NCBI RefSeq assembly: GCF_000332995.1
Contig: NZ_BANS01000054.1
Span: forward strand, 1 to 38,208
Direction of reading: 5' to 3'
Source of the DNA: Gordonia amicalis NBRC 100051 = JCM 11271
Lineage (GTDB): Bacteria > Actinomycetota > Actinomycetes > Mycobacteriales > Mycobacteriaceae
Length of the DNA stretch: 38,208 nt
Notes under the pieces: generated by a model
What the model was told of the DNA's origin: nothing
What the model saw: the letters and a program-made list of their open reading frames with translations, nothing else
Database searches by the model: none
Program-made: the position numbers and the translations under genes
Shown here: positions 8,993-16,582 of the stretch, one piece after another
How positions within the stretch are numbered: position 1 is the first letter of the stretch
Layout: each line of letters begins with the position of its first letter

Positions 8993-9088
8993 GTTTTGGT
9001 GCTCTGGTCATCAGTCGCGGACGTCGTCGGGGAATTCCTCACATCATGCAAGGTATGTCGGGGCTCTCGAAGGCGCATCGCGCGATAC

Positions 9089-9104
9089 TGTGAGGCCGAT
9101 CACA
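9089..9104. promoter_or_regulatory. CRP/GlxR-type binding site
   Basis: TGTGA-GGCCGA-TCACA matches the CRP-family consensus TGTGA-N6-TCACA at every defined base. In actinobacteria this is the site of cAMP-responsive CRP/GlxR. Its centre (9096.5) is about 41 bases upstream of the start point predicted from the -10 at 9125-9130, the classical class II activator position, so activation of the Mce operon is the simplest reading. Confidence 0.7.
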
Positions 9105-9124
9105 ATCGCCGGACGAAAGCGGGG

Positions 9125-9130
9125 TATATT
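9125..9130 (+). promoter_or_regulatory. -10 element of the Mce operon promoter
   Basis: TATATT in GC-rich surroundings, matching five of six consensus bases. The -35 window has no TTGACA-like hexamer and is covered by the CRP-type site, as expected of an activator-dependent promoter. The predicted start point is near 9137, leaving a leader of about 120 bases. Confidence 0.55.
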
Positions 9131-9171
9131 ACGGCGACGCTCATGTCCAAGGGGGCACCTCGAGCAGATCA

Positions 9172-9212
9172 GCCGAGCCGATGCGCACGAGTTGGCGCAT
9201 CACGTGCTCGGC
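9172..9212 (+). promoter_or_regulatory. Long hairpin in the Mce operon leader
   Basis: The outer arm GCCGAGC (9172-9178) pairs with GCTCGGC (9206-9212), and the inner arm GATGCGC (9180-9186) pairs with GCGCATC (9195-9201). This gives 14 perfect pairs with a one-base bulge on one side, a four-base bulge on the other and an eight-base loop. It sits between the predicted transcript start and the TTG at 9259. It has no T-run, so it is more likely an RNA stability, translation-control or attenuation element than a simple terminator. Confidence 0.55.
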
Positions 9213-9258
9213 GACCTGACGGCCGGTGAATGGGTGAGCCGAGACGCAAGGGTAGGGA

Positions 9259-10116
9259 TTGAGCACAGACGCAGTCACCTCGGACGACGAGGAGGTCGGT
9301 CGGAAGAGACCGAATGCGGTTCGGGCGTGGTTCGACAAGCATGTCGTCGCGTCCTTCGACACCTTCGGACGCCAGCTGGGCATGTTCGTCGAGGTGTTCC
9401 GCACGCTCTTCGTCGACCTCGCCAAGCGGCGGTTCCCGTTCGGTGAGTTCATCCGCCAGTGCGCTTTCATGGCGACCACGTCGGTGTTCCCGACCCTCCT
9501 CGTCGCCATCCCGATCGGCGTCATCGTCTCGATCCAGGTGTCCAACATCGCCGGCCAGGTCGGCGCCACGTCGTTCTCCGGTGCCGCCACCGGTCTCGGC
9601 GTGATCCGGCAGGGCGCACCCCTGGTCACCTCGTTGCTCCTCGCGGGCGCGGTCGGCTCGGCCATCGCCGCCGATCTGGGTTCGCGCACCATCCGCGACG
9701 AGATCGACGCCATGAAGGTGATGGGCGTCAACCCCATCGAGCGGCTGATCTCGCCGCGACTCCTCGCCACCATGGTGGTCAGCTTCCTGCTCTGCGGCTT
9801 CGTGTGCTTCGTCGGTTTCATCACCGGCTACGTCTTCAACGTGTACTTCCAGGGCGGTACGCCAGGCAGTTACACGGGCACTTTCGCATCGTTCGCGACG
9901 ACCGCGGACCTGATGTTCGCGTTGGCGAAAGCGGTCATATTCGGCGCGATCGTGGCGATCGTCGCCTGCGATCGCGGCCTCTCGACGAAGGGCGGTCCCG
10001 CCGGTGTCGCGAACTCGGTGAATGCTGCGGTGGTCAACTCGGTTCTGCTCCTGTTCACCGTGAACGTGATCCTCACGCAGTTGTTCGCGATCCTCTTCCC
10101 GTCGAAGGTGGTGTGA
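9259..10116 (+). CDS. Mce transporter permease, YrbE A-type (MlaE family)
   Basis: One of two inner-membrane permeases of the Mce lipid importer. The 285-residue product has a cytoplasmic N-terminus, about five membrane segments and the MlaE-family coupling motif in the form RDEIDAMKVMGVNPIERL near residue 152. The TTG start at 9259 is well supported: an in-frame TAG lies at 9253-9255, an AAGGGTAGGG ribosome site is just upstream, and no ATG or GTG occurs in frame before the conserved part. It is the first gene of a tightly packed operon; the next permease starts two bases after its stop. No nucleotide-binding subunit is encoded in the operon, as is usual in actinobacteria, where a shared MceG/Mkl ATPase is encoded elsewhere. 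Confidence 0.9.
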   Translation: MSTDAVTSDDEEVGRKRPNAVRAWFDKHVVASFDTFGRQLGMFVEVFRTLFVDLAKRRFPFGEFIRQCAFMATTSVFPTLLVAIPIGVIVSIQVSNIAGQVGATSFSGAATGLGVIRQGAPLVTSLLLAGAVGSAIAADLGSRTIRDEIDAMKVMGVNPIERLISPRLLATMVVSFLLCGFVCFVGFITGYVFNVYFQGGTPGSYTGTFASFATTADLMFALAKAVIFGAIVAIVACDRGLSTKGGPAGVANSVNAAVVNSVLLLFTVNVILTQLFAILFPSKVV

Positions 10117-10117
10117 G

Positions 10118-10984
10118 ATGACCGCGTCACGGTATGTGCCACCCGCGCTCAGGCCCGTGGAGGCCGCCAAAGCCGTCTATCGGGGGCCGCGCGACGCGCT
10201 CGCGGCGATGGGTCACCTCATCACCTTCCTGGTCCGGTCCATCGGTGCCATCCCGCTGGCCTTCCGGCACTACAGCAAAGAGGTCTGGCGGCTGCTCGCC
10301 GACGTCGCGTGGGGCAACGGCGCCATCGTCGTGGGCGGCGGCACGGTCGGTGTCATGGTGATCCTCGGGATCATGGGCGGTGCGACCGTGGGGATCGAGG
10401 GCTACACCGCGCTGAACCTGCTCGGCATGTCGCCGGTGACCGGCGGACTGTCGGCGTTCGCGACGACGCGTGAGATCGCCCCGCTCCTCGCGGCCACGGC
10501 GTTCACCGCGCAGTCGGGCTGCCGCTTCACCGCACAGCTCGGTTCGATGCGCATCGCCGAGGAGATCGACGCCCTCGAGGCGATCGCGATCCGGCCGCTG
10601 CCGTACCTGGTCACCACCCGCATGCTGGCCGCGGTGCTCGCGATCATCCCGCTGTACTCGGTGTCGCTGGCCGCCAACTACCTTGCGTGCCAGTTCATGT
10701 TCATGGTCCAGAGCGGCCAGGGCGAGGGCACCTACCTGTACTACTTCAACCAGTTCATCGTGTCGTGGGACATGGTGTTCTCGTTCATCAAGGTGATCGT
10801 CTTCGTGCTGCTGACGACGTTCATCCAGTGCTACTACGGATACTTCGCCTCTGGGGGGCCCGAAGGTGTGGGAGTTGCTGCCGGACATGCCATCCGACTC
10901 GCGATCATCGTCATCGTGTTCGCGAATCTGATCATGACCCTCGTGTTCTGGGGCACCTCGCCCGGAATCAAGATCTCGGGCTGA
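10118..10984 (+). CDS. Mce transporter permease, YrbE B-type (MlaE family)
   Basis: Partner permease of the previous gene; the two form the membrane core on which the MceA-F hexamer stands. The 288-residue product has a cytoplasmic N-terminus (MTASRYVPPALRPVEAAKAV), a membrane domain, and the conserved motif IAEEIDALEAIAIRPLPYL around residues 146-164. The ATG is one base after the upstream TGA, so translation is probably coupled. MceA follows after ten bases. Confidence 0.9.
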   Translation: MTASRYVPPALRPVEAAKAVYRGPRDALAAMGHLITFLVRSIGAIPLAFRHYSKEVWRLLADVAWGNGAIVVGGGTVGVMVILGIMGGATVGIEGYTALNLLGMSPVTGGLSAFATTREIAPLLAATAFTAQSGCRFTAQLGSMRIAEEIDALEAIAIRPLPYLVTTRMLAAVLAIIPLYSVSLAANYLACQFMFMVQSGQGEGTYLYYFNQFIVSWDMVFSFIKVIVFVLLTTFIQCYYGYFASGGPEGVGVAAGHAIRLAIIVIVFANLIMTLVFWGTSPGIKISG

Positions 10985-10994
10985 GGGGGAGCCG

Positions 10995-12314
10995 GTGAAC
11001 ATCGCGACCGATGGGCGCAACCCATCGCTGCTGCAGTACGTGCTGCGGGGCGTCGCCTTCCTGCTGGTCCTGCTGGTGATCTTCGTGCTGCTGTTCATGC
11101 GGTACCAGGGCACATTCAGCAAGACGGTGGCCGTGACCGCCGACCTCGTCGATGTCGGTGACGGTCTGACGTCGGGTGCCGACGTCCGGTACAACGGGCT
11201 CATCGTCGGCTCGGTGAAGTCGATCTCGGTCGCCGACACCGGCGAGACCGACGCGACGAAGGTGATCAAGAAGGTCGAGATCGACATCGTGCCCGCGCAG
11301 GCCGAGGGCATCCCGGCATCGGTGACCGCGCGGACCGTGCCGTCGAACCTGTTCGGCGTCAACTCGGTCGAACTGGTGCGGCCCGCCGAACCGGGCACCG
11401 AGCGGCTGTCGTCGGGCGATTCCGTCCCCGCCGACAAGTCTCTCGAGACGATCAAACTGCAGGACGCGCAGAACGAGTTGAGTGCCATCCTCGACGCGGT
11501 GCCGCCGGAGGAACTCGCCCAGGTGCTCGGTGTCATCGCCGACGCCCTCAAGGGCGGCGGTTCGGTGTTCGGTTCGTTCGTCGGCGTGCTGCGCAACTAC
11601 TTCGACTCGATCAACGCGCAGTTCCCGCCGGGTGCACCCCCGGGGTTCGACAACTTCGACGCCGCGATCAGCGGCCTCGCGGAGTCCGCGCCGGAACTGC
11701 TCGACACCCTGGGGCGCAGCGTGATACCGGCGGTGACGCTCGCCGAGAAGCAGCGCGACCTCGCAGCACTGCTCTCCGGCAGCCAGGGACTGCTCGACCA
11801 GACGCAGCTGATGTTCGCCCGCAACGGAAACGGCGGTCAGCGACTCGTCACCGACCTCAACCGCATGCTCGGTGCCACCGTCCTCGAACCGAACTCGCTG
11901 CCGCAGGCGGTCATCGCGCTCAACAACCTGGCCGCCCGGGTGCTCACGGTCTTCACCGGGACCAACGGACACGTCAAGCTCAACCTCGGTGTGAGCTTCG
12001 GTGCGTTCGTGCGCTACACCCGGCAGAACTGCCCGGTCTACAACGGCGGCCCGTACGGGACCTTGCGCGGCCCGGGATGTGTCGGGCCGGGAACCGGTAC
12101 CGGACCGACGATGTCGGGTCCGCTGCAGATCTACCCGTCCGACGGCATGCGCAAGAACCGGCCGGTGGGCATGGTGACCACCGACTCCGACAACAAGACC
12201 CTCGGTGCGGTGCTGCGCCGGGAGCCGTCGGCCGCCGACACGGTCATGCTCGGACCGCTGGTCCAGTCGATCGACGCGCGTGATGCTGCCACCGACCACG
12301 GAGGGGGACGATGA
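10995..12314 (+). CDS. MceA-type substrate-binding subunit
   Basis: First MCE-domain subunit, a component of the periplasmic tunnel that carries hydrophobic substrates to the permease. The 439-residue protein has a basic N-terminus, one membrane helix at about residues 17-35, an MCE domain to about residue 130 (GLTSGADVRYNGLIVGSV), a long helical region, and a tail with paired cysteines in NCPVYNGG and GPGCVGPG. The GTG start is preceded by GAGGGGGAG. The stop overlaps the MceB ATG (ATGA). The paralogue group (Mce1, Mce4 or other) cannot be settled by eye, and no cholesterol genes or kstR lie nearby. Confidence 0.9.
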   Translation: MNIATDGRNPSLLQYVLRGVAFLLVLLVIFVLLFMRYQGTFSKTVAVTADLVDVGDGLTSGADVRYNGLIVGSVKSISVADTGETDATKVIKKVEIDIVPAQAEGIPASVTARTVPSNLFGVNSVELVRPAEPGTERLSSGDSVPADKSLETIKLQDAQNELSAILDAVPPEELAQVLGVIADALKGGGSVFGSFVGVLRNYFDSINAQFPPGAPPGFDNFDAAISGLAESAPELLDTLGRSVIPAVTLAEKQRDLAALLSGSQGLLDQTQLMFARNGNGGQRLVTDLNRMLGATVLEPNSLPQAVIALNNLAARVLTVFTGTNGHVKLNLGVSFGAFVRYTRQNCPVYNGGPYGTLRGPGCVGPGTGTGPTMSGPLQIYPSDGMRKNRPVGMVTTDSDNKTLGAVLRREPSAADTVMLGPLVQSIDARDAATDHGGGR

Positions 12315-13345
12315 GCGCGGCCTCGGATTCGATCCGAAAACCGTTGATCGGCTTCCCGATCTTCGCCATCGCCGCGTTGCTCGTGTCGTATGTGATCTTC
12401 TCGACCCTGGAACGATCGGTGTCGGGATCGACGAACAAGTACACGACGTTCTTCACCGACGCCTCGGGTCTCTCCAGCGGCGACGACGTCCGGATGGCCG
12501 GTGTCCGCGTCGGCCGCGTCGACAAGATCGAACTCGACAACGGCCGCGCCCGAGTCGAATTCGAGGTGCAGAACGACCAGCAGGTCTACACCAACACCCG
12601 TGCCGCGATCCGCTACCAGAACCTCATCGGTCAGCGGTACCTCAACCTGACGCTGGTGGAGGGCCGGGACAGCAAGCCGTTGTCGCCCGGGTCGACACTG
12701 GAGTTGCCGTCCGAGGACTCCTTCGACGTCACCAAGCTGCTCGCCGGGTTCCAGCCGGTGTTCGAGACACTCGACGCCGAGCAGGTCAACGCACTCTCGC
12801 AGGGTCTTCTCGAGGCCTTCCAGGGCAATTCGGTCTCGCTGAGCTACACGGTCGCCGAGGTGGGCAGGCTCGCCGAGGACACCGCCAACCGCGACATCGT
12901 GATCGGCGCGATCATCAACAACCTGAGCACCGTGATGCGTGACCTGTCCCGCCAGGGCGGTCAGCTCGGCACGGTCATCGGGTCGATGTCCGATCTGATC
13001 GCGAACCTCAACTCGAACTCGGCGGCGTTCGGCAGTGCGGTCTCCGACATCGGACGCACCGCAAGCGGTTTCGCCGACGTCCTGAGCCGCAGCCGGGACA
13101 GCCTCGCCGCCGCCGCGACCGACGGACGGATCGCCACCAAGACGCTCATCCAGAACGGCTCCAAGCTCGACCGGATGGCCGTCGACGCGCCGGTCTTCCT
13201 CGGTCACTTCCCGCTGGTACTCGGAGAGGGTGCGTACCTGAACATCTATGCCTGTGACCTCGACGTCGCGATCGGTGACGTCCTGCTGCCGCCGGGGATC
13301 TTCAACAAGATCGGTGGCACGAATCATTCGGTGGTGTGCCGATGA
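12311..13345 (+). CDS. MceB-type subunit
   Basis: Second MCE subunit, 344 residues. It has one N-terminal membrane helix (about residues 13-31, FPIFAIAALLVSYVIFST) and an MCE domain (GLSSGDDVRMAGVRVGRV, then IGQRYLNLTL). A long amphipathic helical segment rich in S, N and Q follows, and the protein ends with two cysteines (NIYACDLD and SVVCR). It starts at the ATGA overlap with mceA and ends in an ATGA overlap with mceC, so the order and stoichiometry of subunits are probably set by coupled translation. Confidence 0.9.
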   Translation: MSAASDSIRKPLIGFPIFAIAALLVSYVIFSTLERSVSGSTNKYTTFFTDASGLSSGDDVRMAGVRVGRVDKIELDNGRARVEFEVQNDQQVYTNTRAAIRYQNLIGQRYLNLTLVEGRDSKPLSPGSTLELPSEDSFDVTKLLAGFQPVFETLDAEQVNALSQGLLEAFQGNSVSLSYTVAEVGRLAEDTANRDIVIGAIINNLSTVMRDLSRQGGQLGTVIGSMSDLIANLNSNSAAFGSAVSDIGRTASGFADVLSRSRDSLAAAATDGRIATKTLIQNGSKLDRMAVDAPVFLGHFPLVLGEGAYLNIYACDLDVAIGDVLLPPGIFNKIGGTNHSVVCR

Positions 13346-14331
13346 ACTGGTTCCGTAAGAACTTCCGCAGCAACACCCGGATCTGGTACGGCGTGATCGG
13401 CGCGGTCGTCATCGTCGCCCTCCTGCTGGGCGTGACGGCACTGGCGGGCGCGCATCTCGGCAAGAAGACGCTCACCGCGGACTTCGCCCAGGCCGGCGGA
13501 ATCCGGCCCGGGGACAAAGTGCGGGTGGCCGGCATCGACGTCGGTGAGGTCACCGAGACCGAACTCGCCGGGAACCACGTCGCGCTGACGATGAAGGTCG
13601 ACACCGACGTGCGGGTGACGTCGAACGGTATGGCCGAGATCAAGATGTCGACGCTGCTGGGTCAGCGCTACGTCGATGTGTCGCTGGGCGATTCGCCCGA
13701 GGAGGCACCCGACGGTCACATCGAGCGGACCGCGGTGCCCTACGACCTCAACCGCACCATCGAGGAGGGGGCGCCGATCCTGACCGGCGTCGACGACAAG
13801 ACCCTCTCGCAGAGCATCCGCACCCTCAACCGTCAGCTCGCCGGTGTTCCCGCGATCACCGAACCGACATTCGAGGCCCTGACGCAGATGTCCGAGGTGA
13901 TCACCAACCGCAAGGACCAGATCAACCAGCTGATCGCCGACACCAAGACGATCACCATCATCGTCAACGACAATCAGGCGCAGCTCGCGGTGATCGTCGG
14001 CCAGGGTCGCGACCTGACCCAGAAGATCGTGGCCCGTGAGGAATTGGTCACCCGCCTGCTCGACGGCATCGCCGAACTGACCGAACAGGCCAGTGCGGTG
14101 GCGGGTGAGAACGCCAACCAGTTCGCCCCGATCATGGCGAACCTCAACACGATCACGCAGGGTCTCGAGAAGAACCGCAACAACCTGCGCAAGCTGCTGG
14201 AGATCCTGCCCGTGACGGCTCGACTGACCAACAACGTCATCGGCGACGGGCCGTACGTGAACGGCTACCTGCCCTGGGGCATCTTCCCCGACAACTGGTT
14301 GTGCCTGGCCCGGGTGGTGGACGGATGCTGA
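13342..14331 (+). CDS. MceC-type subunit
   Basis: Third MCE subunit, 329 residues, starting MNWFRKNFRSNTRIWYGV at the ATG that overlaps the mceB stop; a GTG six bases earlier is less likely. It has a membrane helix at about residues 16-36, an MCE domain (GIRPGDKVRVAGIDVGEV, LLGQRYVDVSLG), a coiled-coil-like helical region and a final cysteine pair. It is much shorter than the mycobacterial Mce1C and Mce1D types because it lacks a proline-rich C-terminal tail. It overlaps the next gene by seven bases. Confidence 0.9.
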   Translation: MNWFRKNFRSNTRIWYGVIGAVVIVALLLGVTALAGAHLGKKTLTADFAQAGGIRPGDKVRVAGIDVGEVTETELAGNHVALTMKVDTDVRVTSNGMAEIKMSTLLGQRYVDVSLGDSPEEAPDGHIERTAVPYDLNRTIEEGAPILTGVDDKTLSQSIRTLNRQLAGVPAITEPTFEALTQMSEVITNRKDQINQLIADTKTITIIVNDNQAQLAVIVGQGRDLTQKIVAREELVTRLLDGIAELTEQASAVAGENANQFAPIMANLNTITQGLEKNRNNLRKLLEILPVTARLTNNVIGDGPYVNGYLPWGIFPDNWLCLARVVDGC

Positions 14332-15428
14332 ACCCGCAGAGACTGCGTCGTTCGACGCTCCTCGTGTGCGTCTCCCTGCTCGGCATCCTGGGGCTGTCGG
14401 GATGTTCGATGATCCCGGGAAGCTGGAAGGCCGCATTCGGGCAGGCGATCGAGGTCACCGCGTACTTCGACAACGTCGCCGGCCTCTACGTCAGCAACGA
14501 CGTCGCGGTGCTCGGCATGCCGGTCGGTCAGGTGACCGCGGTGGAGCCGCAGGGTGACCGGGTCAAGGTCACCATGACCATCGACAACGACGTGCCGGTG
14601 CCCGCCGACGCCACGGCCGCCATCGTCAACACCTCCATCGTGACCACGCGCCACGTCGAGCTCACCCCCGCCTACGAGGGCGGACCCAGGCTGGAGGACG
14701 GTTCGGTGCTGAAGGAGACCAAGGCCCCGGTGTCCGTCGGGGAACTGTTCGACGCCATCGACGGTCTCGTCGTGTCCCTGAAGGGCGAGGGCCCGGGCTC
14801 CGGCCCGCTCGCGGACATGATCGACATCACCTCGGGGATCGCCACCGGCAACGGCGAGGAGATCCGCGCCGCCCTCGACCAGCTGGGCCAGGCGTCGAAC
14901 GTGGTGTCGGGCAACAGCGATGCACTCGTCGACATCATCGAGACCATCGAGGGACTCACCACCACGCTGGTGAAGAACTACCCGAAGATGACCGCCTTCT
15001 CGAAGTCGGTCAACGAGGTGTCCGAGCTGCTCGGCAGCCAGTCACCCGGTCTCGTCGCCACGCTGCGCAACCTCAACCAGACCCTGCAGAACACCACGGC
15101 CTTCCTGCAGAACAACACCAACACGATCTCGGTCTCCTTCGACCGGCTCGCCGCGCTGACCGCGAACCTGAGCGACTACTCACGGCAGGTGGTGGAGACC
15201 ATCGACGTCGGTCCGCTGCTCTTCCAGAACCTTGGCAACTCGATCTCCGCCGAGCAGGGCACCTGGCGCGCCCAGGTCCTGCTGGACAAGTCGCTCGTCG
15301 ACAACGAGCTGCTCGCCGAGTTCTGTGAGGCGATCAACCTGCAGAAAGACGGCTGCCGCACCGGCAAGCTGAAGGACTTCGGTCCGGACATGGGCATCTA
15401 CTCCGCGATGCTGGAGCTGACGAAATGA
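14325..15428 (+). CDS. MceD-position subunit, predicted lipoprotein
   Basis: Fourth MCE subunit, 367 residues. Starting at ATG 14325, the N-terminus is a short basic region, a hydrophobic stretch and a perfect lipobox, GLSGC, with Cys27 as the expected lipidated residue. The MCE domain follows (GLYVSNDVAVLGMPVGQV), then a helical region and a conserved C-terminal part with two cysteines (EFCEAI and KDGCRTG). Members in this position normally have a membrane helix and no lipobox; only MceE is usually a lipoprotein. The seven-base overlap with mceC and the four-base overlap with the next gene support this start over the upstream alternative at 14301. Confidence 0.88.
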   Translation: MLNPQRLRRSTLLVCVSLLGILGLSGCSMIPGSWKAAFGQAIEVTAYFDNVAGLYVSNDVAVLGMPVGQVTAVEPQGDRVKVTMTIDNDVPVPADATAAIVNTSIVTTRHVELTPAYEGGPRLEDGSVLKETKAPVSVGELFDAIDGLVVSLKGEGPGSGPLADMIDITSGIATGNGEEIRAALDQLGQASNVVSGNSDALVDIIETIEGLTTTLVKNYPKMTAFSKSVNEVSELLGSQSPGLVATLRNLNQTLQNTTAFLQNNTNTISVSFDRLAALTANLSDYSRQVVETIDVGPLLFQNLGNSISAEQGTWRAQVLLDKSLVDNELLAEFCEAINLQKDGCRTGKLKDFGPDMGIYSAMLELTK

Positions 15429-16582
15429 GAGCGGTGACAAGCGCTTCCCTGGGTCGCACGGTCGCTGAACCGGCACGACGCCGCTCCCGCATGCGACGCG
15501 GCGCGGTGACGGCGTTGCTCCTCAGCGCGCTGATGGGGCTCACCGGTTGTGGGGTGCTGCCCGGGCTGACCGTCGAGCAGATCCCGCTGCCGGCCCCCGG
15601 TGGCATCGGCGACTCCATCAGGCTGACGGCGAATTTCGACAACGCCCTGAACCTGCCGACGCGCGCGAAGGTGAAGCTCAACGGCACCGACGTGGGGCAG
15701 GTCGACACCATCGTCGCCAAGGACTACTCCGCGATCGTCACGATGGACGTCAGCAAGAAGACCAAGCTGCCCGTGGGCACGGGCGCCGAACTCCGACAGG
15801 CGACGCCGCTCGGAGACGTGTTCGTGGCCCTGCTGCCGCCGCCCAACGCGCCGAAGGGTTTCATGGTCGACGGGGACACCCTGACCGGACCCACCTCCGC
15901 GGCGGCGACGGTCGAGGACCTGCTCATCAGCATGAGCGGTGTGGTGGACAGCGGCTCGCTGAACTCGCTCACGGTCATCCTGACCGAACTGAGTGCCGCG
16001 GTCGCGACCAACCCGTCGGACCTCAACGGCGCGATCCGCGGACTGACGACCGGTATTCGCAAGCTCAACCAGAGTTCGGCGCAGGTCGACCGGTCACTGG
16101 CGAACACCCGGATCCTGACCGGACAACTGGCCGACGGTCGTGCCCAGATCATGGCGTCGATCAACAAGCTCGGCCCCGCCCTCGAGTCGCTGAACGGTCA
16201 GATCGGCTCGATCCTGACCGCGCTGGACAAGACCCAGCAGGTGACCTCGGCGACCAATGACTTCCTGCGTACCGACCAGGACAATTTCGTCGAGATGCTC
16301 GGTCATCTGTCGACCGTCCTGGCCGGTCTGCGACAGGCGGCGGGTCCGCTCGGTTCGCTGGCCGACAATCTGCACACGTTGACCCCCAAGTGGATCAAGT
16401 CCACACCGGGTAGCGCGGCCGCGGTGTCGTCGAAGGTCTACTGGCTCAACCCGGGCGTCGGGTTCGATTCGGCGAGCAGGCTTCCCGAGCTCGAGGACAT
16501 CGACTCGGGCTCGGCAGCGCTCCAGCAGACCCTCACCCGGTTGCTGGCCCGACTCACCGGAACCAAGGGGTGCTGCGGATGA
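15425..16582 (+). CDS. MceE-type lipoprotein subunit (LprK-like)
   Basis: Fifth MCE subunit and the expected lipoprotein of the complex. A hydrophobic segment ends in the lipobox GLTGC, with the cysteine at about residue 41 when translation starts at ATG 15425. This leaves a long arginine-rich leader (RRRSRMRRGAV); an ATG at 15491 would give a more typical short signal with Cys19. The four-base ATGA overlap with the upstream gene favours 15425. The MCE domain (NLPTRAKVKLNGTDVGQV) and helical repeats follow, and the protein ends KGCCG. Confidence 0.88.
   Translation: MRAVTSASLGRTVAEPARRRSRMRRGAVTALLLSALMGLTGCGVLPGLTVEQIPLPAPGGIGDSIRLTANFDNALNLPTRAKVKLNGTDVGQVDTIVAKDYSAIVTMDVSKKTKLPVGTGAELRQATPLGDVFVALLPPPNAPKGFMVDGDTLTGPTSAAATVEDLLISMSGVVDSGSLNSLTVILTELSAAVATNPSDLNGAIRGLTTGIRKLNQSSAQVDRSLANTRILTGQLADGRAQIMASINKLGPALESLNGQIGSILTALDKTQQVTSATNDFLRTDQDNFVEMLGHLSTVLAGLRQAAGPLGSLADNLHTLTPKWIKSTPGSAAAVSSKVYWLNPGVGFDSASRLPELEDIDSGSAALQQTLTRLLARLTGTKGCCG

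Larger units (their letters stand above)
8920..9258. other. Divergent treZ / Mce control region
   Basis: This 339-base gene-free stretch holds, in order, a palindrome at 8977-8992, further TGGT half-sites near 8997-9010, a CRP/GlxR-type site at 9089-9104, a -10 element at 9125-9130, and a long hairpin at 9172-9212, before the TTG start of the first permease. A short frame at 9143-9229 (28 codons, starting MSKGAP) has no ribosome site and is not accepted as a gene. Confidence 0.7.

Noticed and set aside
8920..9078. N-terminal extension of treZ to 9078
   Set aside because: The added residues are not family-like and cover the palindrome and weak promoter; the carbohydrate-binding fold begins at 8919.
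9143..9229. Short frame MSKGAP... in the Mce leader, a possible leader peptide
   Set aside because: No ribosome site, no control codons, and its DNA is better explained as one side of the hairpin at 9172-9212.
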